64,000 nucleotides of DNA from Blastobasis lacticolella (taxonomy: Eukaryota; Arthropoda; Insecta; Lepidoptera; Blastobasidae): positions 10,432,001 through 10,496,000 of the forward strand of contig LR990060.1 of NCBI GenBank assembly GCA_905147135.1, given 5' to 3'. Shown here in pieces: positions 45,053 to 54,745 of this stretch. How positions within the stretch are numbered: position 1 is the stretch's first letter; each line of letters begins with the position of its first letter. Under the pieces are notes generated by a model that worked only from the letters and a program-made list of their open reading frames with translations, had not been told where the DNA came from and ran no database searches. The position numbers were made by a program, and so were the translations under genes.

Positions 45053-45313
45053 GACGACCTGAGTGGTTCAGTGGTCAACATGCCATATGCCACGCAAGAG
45101 GTCCCGGGTTCGATTCCCGGCCGGGCAGAAATTTAAATGATGAATTTTAATTATTGTTACGGGTCTGGGTGTTCTATGTATAATAAGTATGTATTTAAAA
45201 ATATATAAGTAGTTTATCAGTTATCTAGCACCCATAACACAAGCTTTGCTTACTTTGGGGCTAGATGGCGCTGTGTGAATTTGTCCACGATTATTTATTT
45301 ATATTTATTTATA
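45053..45313 (+). mobile_element. SINE S1, full, only in copy B
   Basis: Head GACGACCTGAGTGGTTCAGT and GGTTCGATTCCCGGCCGGG. The tail ends ATTTATTTATAC. Copy A reads GGTAACTACATCAGGTTGCA straight through (25767-25786). Flanking ACAT on each side suggests a short duplication. Confidence 0.9.
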
Positions 45314-45465
45314 CATCAGGTTGCAGGCAACAAAAATGCAGTGTCACAATGCATTGTCGCTGTGAGGACTAAGATGAAATGTCTCATGCCTGTAATTGCG
45401 CTGGCTATCCTATCCTTCAAACCGGAACACAACAATGCAAGCATTGTTGCTTGGCGGCAGAAACA
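45313..45465 (-). mobile_element. LINE 3' region fragment T4, inverted (copy B)
   Basis: Counterpart of 25775-25925. Confidence 0.5.
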
Positions 45466-45797
45466 TATAACTAAATACGAACAGCGAACGCTGCAAAGCT
45501 AGCCGAACGTAGCCGAAAACTTTCGATTGGCTTTTGCGATAGAATCACTACGGAGCGATAGGCATCTTTAAAGATCCGCAGGGTGATAATAACATGGTGG
45601 TGATTTCAAAGGAAAGCAGTAACCGATATATTTTACGGTCGCAGTCGCGGGCAATAAGGTAGTATATTATTAATGCGAAAGTTTGCGCATATGTGTGTAT
45701 GTCCTTGACCTCTTTACGAAATTTTGTAGGTATCTGGATTAGGGTCTCGAATGATACGACCCCCTCTCTCCTACTCCACTTGCGCGATATAACGTGT

Positions 45798-45955
45798 AGT
45801 CTACACAACTAGTACAAGTGTGGTTTCGCGCACGATATGCCAGAAATGAAGCGACATAGATACTGCCATCTCTTTCATTTTAGCATTGAGAAAAGGAAAC
45901 GAAGGCTCTTTAGCGACGCGAGCTATACCGCGGGCACACTTGTGTTAGCCGTGCT
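45798..45955. mobile_element. Palindromic MITE, family M3 (copy B)
   Basis: CTACACAACTAGTACAAGTG at the left and CACTTGTGTTAGCCGTGCTG at the right. It retains the interior ATTGAGAAAAGGAAACGAAG that copy A lost. Confidence 0.6.
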
Positions 45956-46058
45956 GCTCGCGTTATCAATCGCGACCGAGCACTGCTTGAAACTGGTTCA
46001 TATATACCAGAAACGTAACGTCAACGTGTGCATGACAGAAATGACGCTTTGTTCTCAG

Positions 46059-46183
46059 TGTCCGCCTACCTTTCTCAGGCTTAGATTATCCCGGTTGACT
46101 GGTAGATAAGGCTATTTTAGCTTTAAGTCCACCACTGTACTTTTGTGCATAAAGCTTTAATAAATAAATAAATAAATAAATCT
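46059..46183 (+). mobile_element. LINE 3' tail only in copy B
   Basis: TGTCCGCCTACCTTTCTCAG, TTTAAGTCCACCACTGTAC, TTTTGTGCATAAAGCTTTAA and AATAAATAAATAAATAAAT. Copy A reads TTCTCAGTGGTCTCTCTGCC without it (26486-26505). Confidence 0.85.
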
Positions 46184-46496
46184 CTCTGCCTGGGGGTGGC
46201 ACTTAGAGAACGGGCCGTTTTTTACTTAATGGTCGTAACGCGGGCGGAAAGTTAGTGCTATTACAATACCAAGTTCAATCTAGATGCTTACAGTCACTCT
46301 CTGGCCATTGTCGGCTTATCTCTGGCCGTGACGAGGCTTTTCTCGCCATTGTATTTGCTTTCCACCATTCTAGGCGGGATGACAATAAAACTCGTTTTAA
46401 CTTCTCGGATACGGAGCTATTGATTTTAAGTTCGAATACATTATTTCTAGAGCTGAAACTTTACAATTTGTTATGTCCTTTAAATAGGCGGGGTAA

Positions 46497-46628
46497 TAAA
46501 TGGATGCTCTATGTATAATAAGTATGTATTTAAAAGTATATAAGTAATATATCAGTTAGTACAAGCTTTGCTTAGTTTGGGGCTAGATGGCGCTGTGTGA
46601 ATTTGTTTACGATTATTTATTTATTTAG
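46497..46628 (+). mobile_element. SINE S1, 5'-truncated, only in copy B
   Basis: CTCTATGTATAATAAGTATG, TTTAAAAGTATATAAGTA, CTTTGCTTAGTTTGGGGCTA and an ATTTATTTATTTA tail. It lies just downstream of the point where copy A received an S2 element. Confidence 0.75.
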
Positions 46629-46678
46629 GCTTAAAGGCTTTAATTTATAGAAGTATCCGCATACTCTGTAAGAGTATG

Positions 46679-46783
46679 AGGCGCTGTCCTAATTAACATG
46701 GTCGTAAGACGGACGTCGCCAGACCAATAGGAGACTTAAAAACCGCCCGTCGCACGACCATGGTGCCAATTAGGACAGGTCCT
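46679..46783. mobile_element. Short MITE, family M1 (copy B)
   Basis: AGGCGCTGTCCTAATT at the left, CCAATTAGGACAGGTCCT at the right, and the GACCATGG core. The right end is better preserved than in copy A. Confidence 0.65.
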
Positions 46784-47137
46784 TACAAATCCGGGGTACT
46801 AATCCACTAATAAGCTCTTAAGCAAGTAACGTCTAAACCCTCACACAGGCATAGAAGAGGAACATTTGTATCTCAATACTAGGCCCGAATGTAATTGGGT
46901 TTACCTATGAAATTGTCTACATTCCAACCGGACCTTTCATCCTAATCCTAACTTCCCAATCCTAACTAGTTCTAATCTTGGTAATGCGGCGAGCATGATG
47001 GGCAGCTTTGCGCCGGGAGCGTTCAGGGATGGGTTATTTGGCTGATAAAGTTATTTGTTGATTTAATATTAAGTATCTATTTTATTTTAATTAATCACCA
47101 TCGTCTTAACTGTATTTAATTATCACGATATTTCTGC

Positions 47138-47235
47138 TGTAGGCATGCTGGAAAAAAATATTTATAGAAATAAGTTATATTATGTCATTTAACAATGTCG
47201 TTAATAGTAAATGGTTAAATAAATAAATAACTTTA
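47138..47235 (+). mobile_element. LINE 3' tail T2 (end of copy B)
   Basis: TAGGCATGCTGGAAAAAAAT, AGAAATAAGTTATATTATGT and AAATAAATAAATAAC; counterpart of 30112-30226. Confidence 0.6.
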
Positions 47236-47589
47236 TAGAATTGAATAATTAGGATATTTATTTGTATTCCTAAAAACGTTTGGTTTAGTTATTGTTTGTT
47301 TGTAATATTTAAATGGAATAAGTATCTTCTACTTGAGAAAAACAGTCTAAAATTTCTTCTAATCCGAAAGCTCTAATGTCGTCTAATGTTTAATGTTAGA
47401 GAAAGAATCTCTGCCTGTTACATTTTCACGGCTAAAGTACTGAAACGATTTTTACTAAAAGGTGGGGTAGAGAGGGACGCTTTAAAATGAACATAGGCTA
47501 CGTGACGCCATTGTAGATTCAATATGGCGGCGACGACGACGTAATCTTCGCGGATGAAATCACGGATGGGCAGCTACGTACGAGCCTAA

Positions 47590-47825
47590 CTAACGTACGG
47601 GATTCACGAGCCTTTTTACCACGCACGAGCGGGATGTGGAATGAGCTCTCTCCCGAAGTCTTTACTCTGCACTACAACATCGAGTTCTTCAAAAGGGATG
47701 TCTACAGGTATCTCTAAGACAGGCACCGCATCCGTTCTCCTTAGGTAGGGTGGTAGGTCCTGGACGACGGTGGCCACTTTCCATCAGGTGGACCGGCAGT
47801 CCGTGTGTCCACCTGGACCAAAAAC
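47590..47825 (+). pseudogene. LINE ORF2 C-terminal remnant plus tail
   Basis: One frame encodes SRAFLPRTSGMWNELSPEVF, TLHYN, then IEFFKRDVYRYL and a stop at about 47716. This is the same C-terminal LINE signature as 2049-2324. A tail follows with GTGGCCACTTTCCATCAGG and TGGACCGGCAGTCCG. Nothing of the polymerase core is present. Confidence 0.7.
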
Positions 47826-47987
47826 TGTCCAACCAAAAATTATAATATGTCGTGGGTGTTTTGGCTTTTTACGTACGCAACTTCATTTGGGCTCATGAAA
47901 TGATAATACATTTATTGTTGACTTAAGACACCACACAAGCTCACAACACAAAATACATATATGCTTACAGTAGATAGTAAACGAATG

Positions 47988-48248
47988 ACGACCTGAGTGG
48001 TTCAATGGTCAACATGCCGGTCTGCCACGCAAGAGGTCCCGTGTTCGATTTCCGGCCGCGCAGAAATTGAAATGATGAATTTTAATGTCTGTTACGTGTC
48101 TGGGTGTTCTATGTATAATAAGTATGTATTTAAAAAAGTATTTAAGTAGTATATCAGTTATCTAGCACCCATAGTACAAGCTTTGCTTAGTTTGGGGCTA
48201 GATGGCGCTGTGTGAATTTGTCCATGAATATTTATTTATTTATTTTAT
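47988..48248 (+). mobile_element. SINE S1, full
   Basis: Head TGACGACCTGAGTGGTTCAA, B box GTGTTCGATTTCCGGCC (degraded), AGCTTTGCTTAGTTTGGGGC and a TATTTATTTATT tail. Confidence 0.8.
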
Positions 48249-48249
48249 T

Positions 48250-48730
48250 TATATACAATAACAAAAGAATTCACAAATTACCTAAACTACCTAGTATCGG
48301 AACTGCTGTAGTGTGGTGCACCCTGACAAGAAAAGGACCTTACTCTGCGTATAGGAAAGTGGTACGACCTACGAAATCTCTGGTACATAATCTCCGACAC
48401 CTTCCAAAATGTGTTTCAATGAAACTAAGTCACCGACAGAACAGACGATACTGCAAATAGCCGGTTTAGTCACGCAATTTCCCGGTAACGTGCTAACTTC
48501 CAACGCCTGTAATTTATGCCGGTAATTAAGCCGAGAGCAATATCCCCTGCGCCCCCCTTGAATTTCGTTTACCCCCTTCCTGCCGCCCCTTCTCTCGTCT
48601 GCCTATTTTTGTTTATCTTGTTGCATTGCCGTTGATTAATTATGTTGTCTTTGTTGTATTGTTCGTAAAATTTTCTGTAAAATATTAAATTGTTTTACCC
48701 GACCGATGGGTTTTTGATGATGTTGATAAA
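48250..48730. other. Gene-free stretch
   Basis: An 82-codon frame (48212-48460) starts inside the SINE tail and has no domain. Nothing else recognised. Confidence 0.4.
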
Positions 48731-48734
48731 TTTT

Positions 48735-48988
48735 TATAACCAGAGTGGTTCAGTTGGTTAACATGACGTCTGCCAGAGGTCCTGGATTCGATTCCTGCCC
48801 ACGCAGAAATGGTGAATTTAAATTTCAGTTACGGGTCTAGGTTTTGTATGTGTAATAAGTATGTATTTAAAAGTAGTTTATCAGTTTCCTGGCACCCATA
48901 ACGCAAGTTTTGTTTACTTTAGGACTGGATGGCGCTGTCCAAGCATATTTAATTTTTTATTTATATTTTGTCCACAATTATTTATTAT
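48735..48988 (+). mobile_element. SINE S1, diverged
   Basis: CAGAGTGGTTCAGTTGGTTA and GGATTCGATTCCTGCCC keep A- and B-box-like motifs. The tail reads AGGACTGGATGGCGCTGTCC. It is clearly older than the other S1 copies. Confidence 0.7.
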
Positions 48989-49084
48989 TATAATTATTCG
49001 TATTTATCTTAAAAGATCTCGGTTCAAAAGAACCGGAAATAATATTTGTTACGCGCCGAAGCCAAGTATCAAATACTGAATTAG

Positions 49085-49720
49085 TTATGTGTTGTTTGTA
49101 GGAACTTTCGCACTATTCTGCATGTATTCAATATCACTGCCTTCTGCAATTGTTGATATATTGGCCGTAGTATATCTAGTGTTAAAATAGAGTGGTGTAG
49201 TTGGCTGGGTATGATTGATGGACTGGACCACCACTGGACAGTGGTGGACAGAAAAATCGGGACAATTGTAAGTTTTTTGAGCTTCCATATTCGGCTTATT
49301 TCATCTTTAAGATATGTGTATTTGGTTAGTTTTACTATAATTGAAGATTGTAGATTTTGAGTGTTAGGAATAGCAATGTCTATAAGGTCAGCAGTTTGGC
49401 TTTGTTTGTTAATTAGAGGTATATCGGGCCTATTGAAGTGGATGGTACGGTCTGTTAATATGGATCTATCAAAGTATAACCTGTGTGTTGCATTTTCCAG
49501 GATAGTTTCTGGAATATATTTATAATAGGGCAGTGGAGGTTGTGGAATCAAATTATATTTTAACGCTAACTTCTGATGAATAATTTTTGCTACATGGTCT
49601 AAATTTGTAGTCTGTTTGTACAATAGTCCTACATGGACCTGTTATGTGTAGAATTGTCTCTGGAGCTCTAAAACATCTCCTACATTTGTCATCAGGGAGA
49701 GTCCTTGATTATATACTTAC
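49085..49720 (-). pseudogene. C-terminal CCHC and restriction-like endonuclease remnant of a non-LTR retrotransposon
   Basis: Upstream on the minus strand (about 49720-49630) one frame reads DDKCRRCFRAPETILHITGP then C, a C-X2-C-X8-H-X4-C zinc knuckle. A frameshift near 49630 leads into a 180-codon frame (49623-49081). That frame has DRTIHFNRPDI, then ADLIDIAIP, then KYTYLKDEISRIWKL, and ends AVILNTCRIVRKFL. The RPD and LID residues, 14 apart, fit the PD-(D/E)XK motif of the endonuclease that follows the polymerase in RLE-type elements (R2/R4/Dong-like groups). The polymerase core is missing, so it is a dead, 5'-truncated fragment. The exact clade is not determined. Confidence 0.75.
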
Positions 49721-49827
49721 GGTAGTTCCAAGTCTCGATTGCCTGATCTTATTATATTATTATTTAAATACCAAATTCAGTTCTTTATCATTGTAAATGT
49801 TATGTCTGTTTTATGAACGTATTTAGT

Positions 49828-49932
49828 TTTCTGGCACCCATAACGCAAGCTTTGTTTACTTTAGGGCTGGATGGCGCTGTGTGAATTTTCCAAGCATATT
49901 TTTTTTTTTATTTGGTCCACAATTATTTATTA
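49828..49932 (+). mobile_element. SINE S1 tail fragment
   Basis: CACCCATAACGCAAGCTTTG, GGGCTGGATGGCGCTGTGTG and an ATTTATTATT tail. Directly after it, 49925-49970 repeats the phrase ATTATTTAAATACCAAATT.AGTTCTTTATCATTGTAAAT found at 49760-49800. Confidence 0.6.
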
Positions 49933-50349
49933 TTATTTAAATACCAAATTTAGTTCTTTATCATTGTAAATTTCCATGATGTCTGTTTTATGAATAAGGA
50001 AATTAAATTCAAAGCTCGATCCGTGACTTCCTCTGATTTTGTAATAGTAGGACTGAGGAGTTATCGCTATTTTAAATGTACCTATCTCAAAACAGTGGAG
50101 CTTTGCAGTAACGTTTTTATGTGAGTTTGAACGTTCATCCTTCGGGCAAAATAAAAAGAGGAAGCGAGCAATTTTATGCACAACTTTCTCTATTAAGTCA
50201 ACTTCCAAGAAATAAGCGGTTCTATACAAAAAAAAACCAGTTTTTTTATTTATGCCTGTCAAGCGAAATTGTGCTTTATTTCTCTAGTATATTTAGGTGC
50301 TTCATTACGTTGTTATTATATAAGTCCAAGAAAATAAATAAAATAAATA

Positions 50350-50617
50350 AATAAATAAATATTCGTGGACAAATTCACACAGCGCCATCTAGCCCCAAAC
50401 TAAGCAAAGCTTGTACTATGGGTGCTAGATAACTGATATACTAATTAAATACTTTTTTTTTTTTTTTTTTAAATACATAGTTATTATACATAGAACACCC
50501 AGACCCGTCACAGAAATTAAAATTCATCATTTCAATTTCTGCCCGGCCGGGAATCGAACCCGGGACCTCTTGCGTGGCAGACCGGCATGTTGACCATTGC
50601 ACCACTCAGGTCGTCCA
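50350..50617 (-). mobile_element. SINE S1, full (inverted)
   Basis: CACACAGCGCCATCTAGCCC, CAAAGCTTGTACTATGGGTG, then the head GGCCGGGAATCGAACCCGGG and ACTCAGGTCGTC on the minus strand. A poly-A/T run interrupts the body at 50453-50470. Confidence 0.85.
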
Positions 50618-50789
50618 AAATGACCGGGTAATTACACAACAAATTAAATACGCTCTACCTAACTTTGTAACGCTATCTTTCGTAATAAGGTTGACTCTTT
50701 GTTATTAGAAGTTCGAAGGTAAACATCTACATCTTTCCAAAAAATAATACGAAATAATATCCTACATTCATATTATCAAAATAATATAC

Positions 50790-50968
50790 CAAACCTGGAC
50801 ATTCAGGGGACTAAATGTGTAACTATGATCCAATCTCGTCAGGTTTCCCTGTTAACAGAGTCACGGAGGTCAGATGGCACTAGCTCCACTGTACTACCTA
50901 CTTGAGTAAATCCTGGATCGTGGTCAAGGCGTCAACACAACTGGGACATTAACGCCAAGATGATGATG
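50790..50968 (+). mobile_element. SINE S2, headless copy
   Basis: CCTGGACATTCAGGGGACTA, ACTATGATCCAATCTCGTCA, TCACGGAGGTCAGATGGCAC and GGGACATTAACGCCAAGATG. Confidence 0.7.
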
Positions 50969-51299
50969 ACCTACATTATGCTCACAAATTCTGGTTGCTT
51001 TTTTTTAACAGGGTCTTTTATTTTTTAACCACTCACTTGGAGTCGAACATGAAAATTTTAATATCTTTTAAATTATATTGTTAATACCGACAGCGAAAAA
51101 ATAACAAAAATCCGCGTCATGCATGAAAAATTCAATATTTTTTTTTAATTACTTTGGTAACGCCGAAAACGAATAGTCGAACGAACCTATTCCGACCCTA
51201 AACACAGCGTCGAGCACCAAAATATAAAATTGTTCACGCCGAAAATAAAAAATTAAATCGTCCGACAAGAGGCGAGCTTCTAAAAAATACCCTGTTTGC

Positions 51300-51392
51300 C
51301 TTCCCTTATTGGCGGGTTCTTTACTACCCACTTTGTCCACAGAGTGCCGGCGGCGCTAGCGGCGCGGGCGGCGCGCGCGCAGAGCTCGCGAG
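51300..51392 (+). promoter_or_regulatory. GC-rich promoter and 5' leader of the gene at 51393
   Basis: After AT-rich DNA, base composition switches sharply to GCC/GGC-rich sequence with many CpG steps (GTGCCGGCGGCGCTAGCGGC and onward), preceded by TTATTGGCGGGTTC, which contains ATTGG and GGCGGG elements. This is the pattern of a housekeeping-type promoter. There is no obvious TATA box. Confidence 0.55.
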
Positions 51393-51423
51393 ATGTCCAC
51401 CAAGAAACATTCTCCGCAGCCCA
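51393..51423 (+). CDS. Small two-exon gene, coding exon 1
   Basis: ATG in the context GCGAGATGTCC opens MSTKKHSPQP plus one base and meets a consensus donor, CCA|GTAAGT. The next exon in matching phase, with a strong acceptor, is 54746-54960. The two join into one frame of exactly 246 nt (81 residues) ending in TAG. The N-terminus is basic and Ser/Pro-rich, with no signal peptide. The product is not recognised. The roughly 3.3-kb intron holds a 5S-like repeat, three SINEs, Helitron pieces and a MITE. The GC-rich leader upstream, the splice consensus, the phase match and the downstream poly(A) signal together make this the best-supported gene here. Confidence 0.65.
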
Positions 51424-51564
51424 GTAAGTATTCAACTAACGGAAAACCTATTGGTGAAAACTTAAATAGATGTGTGTTACCCATTTATTCAACAATTGAA
51501 TGATACCTAATTTAGCTGTAAGATTTCCAATAAAAAAAAAAAAAAAAATTTGTAACTAAAATCT

Positions 51565-51760
51565 GATGAGAGAAGCGGATCTGGTCTAACGGCAGTGTAC
51601 TTGCGAGACCGATAAACAAGGATAAGCAACGCACGCAGAGTCCGGTAACTGGATGGGTGACCATTTCGTATTGTAAGGATACTCGAACTTCAGCATAGCA
51701 ACGAGTTTGCCACATGTGAGGTGTGCTTCCGTTGGTGAAGCGAGCTGGAGACCAAGGCTG
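51565..51760 (+). mobile_element. 5S rRNA-derived SINE-like repeat or pseudogene
   Basis: GATAAGCAACGCACGCAGAG and GGTAACTGGATGGGTGACCA resemble the internal control region of 5S rRNA (GTTAAGCAACGTCGGGC...GTACTTGGATGGGTGACC). The body that follows (TGTGCTTCCGTTGGTGAAG) is not 5S-like. It lies within the intron of the 51393-54960 gene. Function unlikely. Confidence 0.5.
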
Positions 51761-51892
51761 GAGACGACTGGTTCAACAGTTTTTAAGACTTTCGTGGTTA
51801 TTCATTACACATTTACTACACATATTAACAAGTTTGTTACCACGGGTAGTATTGTTTCCCAGAATCGAAACCATGCCGCCATGTACGACCCT

Positions 51893-52142
51893 TTTCTGAG
51901 TTATGTACATAATTGAACACTATCCGATGGTCTTACGGTGACGGGAAAACATCGTGATGAAACCTGTATACTCAGGTGACTGAAAGTGTAACCATGATCC
52001 AATCTAGTCAGGTTCTCCTGTATACAGAGTCACGGAGGTCAGATGATAGTCGCTCGGCTGCAATAACCTGATCGGCTAAATCCTGGATCATGGTCAAGGC
52101 GGACCCCGGGCCCTCGTGCGCGAGTGCACAGACTTTATTACT
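51893..52142 (+). mobile_element. SINE S2, headless copy
   Basis: TTCTGAGTTATGTACATAAT, CATCGTGATGAAACCTGTAT, TGATCCAATCTAGTCAGG, TCCTGGATCATGGTCAAGG and CCGGGCCCTCGTGCGCGAG. Confidence 0.7.
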
Positions 52143-52509
52143 GAACTAAACATACATCTCCACCCCGTCTCCGTTACTAATACCGCGAAGGTTCCAATTC
52201 TCCTCAATCTAAATGTTAGCTAATTTATTATTCCTAAGCTTTCGTCCCATTTGACAAATAGTTCAGCTTAAGCAAACATTTATAACAGCTGTATTACAGG
52301 AGCAGCAGGAGTGACATTCAAATTTTTTCACCTGGATTTTGGTAATCTAGAGATTGCCCCGCGACTGTCGCCCTAATTAAATTCTGCCCGAGGGGATCAA
52401 AAGCTTTTAGTAATTCACGTAAACATTTTGAATAACTGGTACGGATTAAGTTTGCGTAGAGCTTAAAGCTTTTATCGTAAAAGAAATAATGTCGTACTTA
52501 TTTACGTGT

Positions 52510-52575
52510 ATGACTAGCGATCTGCCCCGGCTTCGCACGGGTGTTGTCGGGCTTTCTCTATAATAAATATGCATG
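52510..52575 (-). mobile_element. Helitron 3' end fragment (inverted)
   Basis: CTAGCGATCTGCCCCGGCTT and CGCACGGGTGTTGTCGG, read in reverse, give CCGTGCGAAGCCGGGGC then CTAG, the Helitron terminus. Confidence 0.6.
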
Positions 52576-52602
52576 TATATTATATGTAAACCGAAACCTT
52601 GG

Positions 52603-52782
52603 TGCGTTGGTGGCCTAGTGGTTAACGGCTCTGACTCGTAAGCGGTACCGGGTTCGAACCCCAGTACAGTCATGTATCAATGATTCTTTTCTGAGTTGTT
52701 TACATTAGTTAATTAAATCCTGGGCCATGGTCAAGGGCTCTGATACGCGAAAACACAACCCGGGTAATTAACGCCTTAATTA
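52603..52782 (+). mobile_element. SINE S2 with head, internally deleted
   Basis: Head GTTGGTGGCCTAGTGGTTAA and GTACCGGGTTCGAACCCC, then CTGAGTTGTTTACATTAG joined to AATCCTGGGCCATGGTCAAG, and the tail ATTAACGCCTTAATTAT. Most of the body is missing. Confidence 0.7.
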
Positions 52783-52784
52783 TA

Positions 52785-52870
52785 AACTTTCCGGAAGAAA
52801 TTCTCTAAATTATACTGAAAACCGCATCAAAATGCGTTGACTGCTTTAGGAGGATACGTAGATATAAAGT
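52785..52870 (+). mobile_element. Helitron-associated repeat fragment
   Basis: AACTTTCCGGAAGAAATTCT, AAAACCGCATCAAAATGCGT and TGACTGCTTTAGGAGGATAC, related to 25060-25110. Confidence 0.4.
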
Positions 52871-53046
52871 ACGATATAAAGACAGACAGACGCGTAAAGA
52901 TATTTTATATGGATTTTGTACACTTTATCAACATTTTCCCGGCGCGTCACGGAATTGACTACATTCGATCTAAAATAGGTTTAAATTCATTTGTCGTCCA
53001 CTTTTCCATTATATAGGGTAGCTATGCGAATAATTTTTATAAGCTA

Positions 53047-53186
53047 ATAGACTGTGAGAGCGCCATCATTGAGTTCAAGAAAAATTTCACTTTGTAGCGA
53101 TAGTAAACGTTTAGAAAACCTACAAAACGTTGGTCTGTCCGTATACAACCTAACACAAAGTGGAATATTTCTTCTCACAGTCTATA
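53047..53186. mobile_element. MITE, family M5, internally deleted
   Basis: ATAGACTGTGAGAGCGCC at the left and TTCTTCTCACAGTCTAT at the right are inverted ends. Subterminal TCAAGAAAAATTTCACTTTG and GATAGTAAACGTTTAG are shared with 57119-57558. Confidence 0.6.
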
Positions 53187-54289
53187 ATATTAATATCGTA
53201 TTTCCAAATGCAAAGGCACATCACGGCAATGGCAAAATAATGCTTAACACAAAGATAATTTAGTAGGCCTATGAATATCGTATATATCTGCTCTCTTGTA
53301 AGAGATGTAAATGGGGTCTATGTCCTTCTTTGACCTTTGAACTATATCTGTAAAAATCAGGCCACGGAGCACCCAGTCTATTTGCTTGAAGGAAGTATAA
53401 TTTTTCCATTTGCATAAATATTGGTTTGGATATTTGGTATCTTGATAGCTGATATGTTGTTTCTCATTGTTACATTTTTATTATCGATCACAGAACAAAA
53501 ATAATTTTCCAATCTATAGAGAGGGCTTTGACGGCTTTTTTATACAGAAAATGTGTGTGGCAAAAAACAATTAAATCTCCTTCATTGGCTGTCAGCAACA
53601 AATTCAGTCAGATGCAACTTAGAATTATGTTATGCATGCTCGTTAGGCATATAATGGAGACAGCTCATTAAAATAACACGTTAAGGGTCTAGTACACTGG
53701 AAAAGGAAATAATTAAGTGCATTTTACACATGAAGCCACGCCATGTGCCGTGTCGTGAGCCATAAACCGGTTTGGAGTACAGGGTGTAGCAAATGGTAAT
53801 GTTGGTATTGAACAAAAACTTTGTAGTGAAAGTGCATGTGATTTTTTCTTTTACAGTTGCATTACCTGTGGTATGATTTTTTTTATTGTTAAATTTCACC
53901 AAATTATGTCACTAGATTTTGCCCGTGACATCGTCCGCGTAGACTTTTCATACTACTTCCCGTTAGTTTCCAAAGAATATTTTCATCCAGTGTTCATCCC
54001 AACCCCGTACGAATTAGAAAAAAATCCTATACGGGCGCTTAAGTTAGAACAGCGAAAAGGAAACAAAAACTTTCAAAGTTTTACTTTACATTCTTGTAAC
54101 ATTTTCCACCTCTTATTTCATCCTCCTAGAGGACATAAAACTTAAAAGTTGTATAACATTTTTTATTTTTGTAAGAGCAAGTTATTTCTGCAGTTTCAAG
54201 TAATAAGCTCTTTGAGGAAAAACAAATCTCACAGAAACTTTACCCCTCTATATATTGTGAATTGCCTTTTACTGCTATTTAAAAGCAAT

Positions 54290-54612
54290 GGTAATGATAT
54301 TCGACTCACAATGCGAGTTGTACCGGATTCGAATCTCACTACCGCCTTGTACCAATGACTCTTTTCTGGGTTATGTACGTTAGTTGAATATTAACCGATG
54401 CTCTTACGGTAAGGGAAAACAACGTGATGAAACTTGCACGTTCTGGCGACTGAATGTTTAACCATGATTCAATATGGTCAGGTTCCCTTGGTAGCAGGGT
54501 CACGTAGGTCAGATGGTAGTCGCTCCACTGTAATTACCTGATCGGCCAAATCCTGGATCATGGTCAAGACGAACCTAGTGCGTGGGAGCACAACCAAGAC
54601 ATTATGATGATT
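54290..54612 (+). mobile_element. SINE S2 with partial head
   Basis: Head remnant TACCGGATTCGAATCTCAC. Body AAAACAACGTGATGAAACTT, ACCATGATTCAATATGGTCA and CACGTAGGTCAGATGGTAGT. Tail CACAACCAAGACATTATGAT. It lies in the last part of the gene's intron. Confidence 0.75.
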
Positions 54613-54745
54613 TTATTTGTTCATTATAGTAGGATTTTATTAATAACGTAGTTTTAGTTAAGGTATATTGTCGTAATCTGTATATAGTTACTGAAAACAA
54701 TTTAATTGCTTATGTTACTTATTTTTATATTTATATTTTATGTAG

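Larger units (their letters stand above)
30256..47259. repeat. Tandem segmental duplication, copy B
   Basis: Same order and orientation as 17761-30249, but 17.0 kb long because of extra insertions: a LINE tail at 30268, a Helitron with a nested element at 31324-37473, a composite insert at 40065-40546, a LINE tail at 41259, SINEs at 44392, 45053 and 46497, and a LINE tail at 46059. It lacks the 2.39-kb segment 27583-29971, the copy-A SINE and the copy-A MITE. These differences account for the roughly 4.5-kb length gap. Confidence 0.9.
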
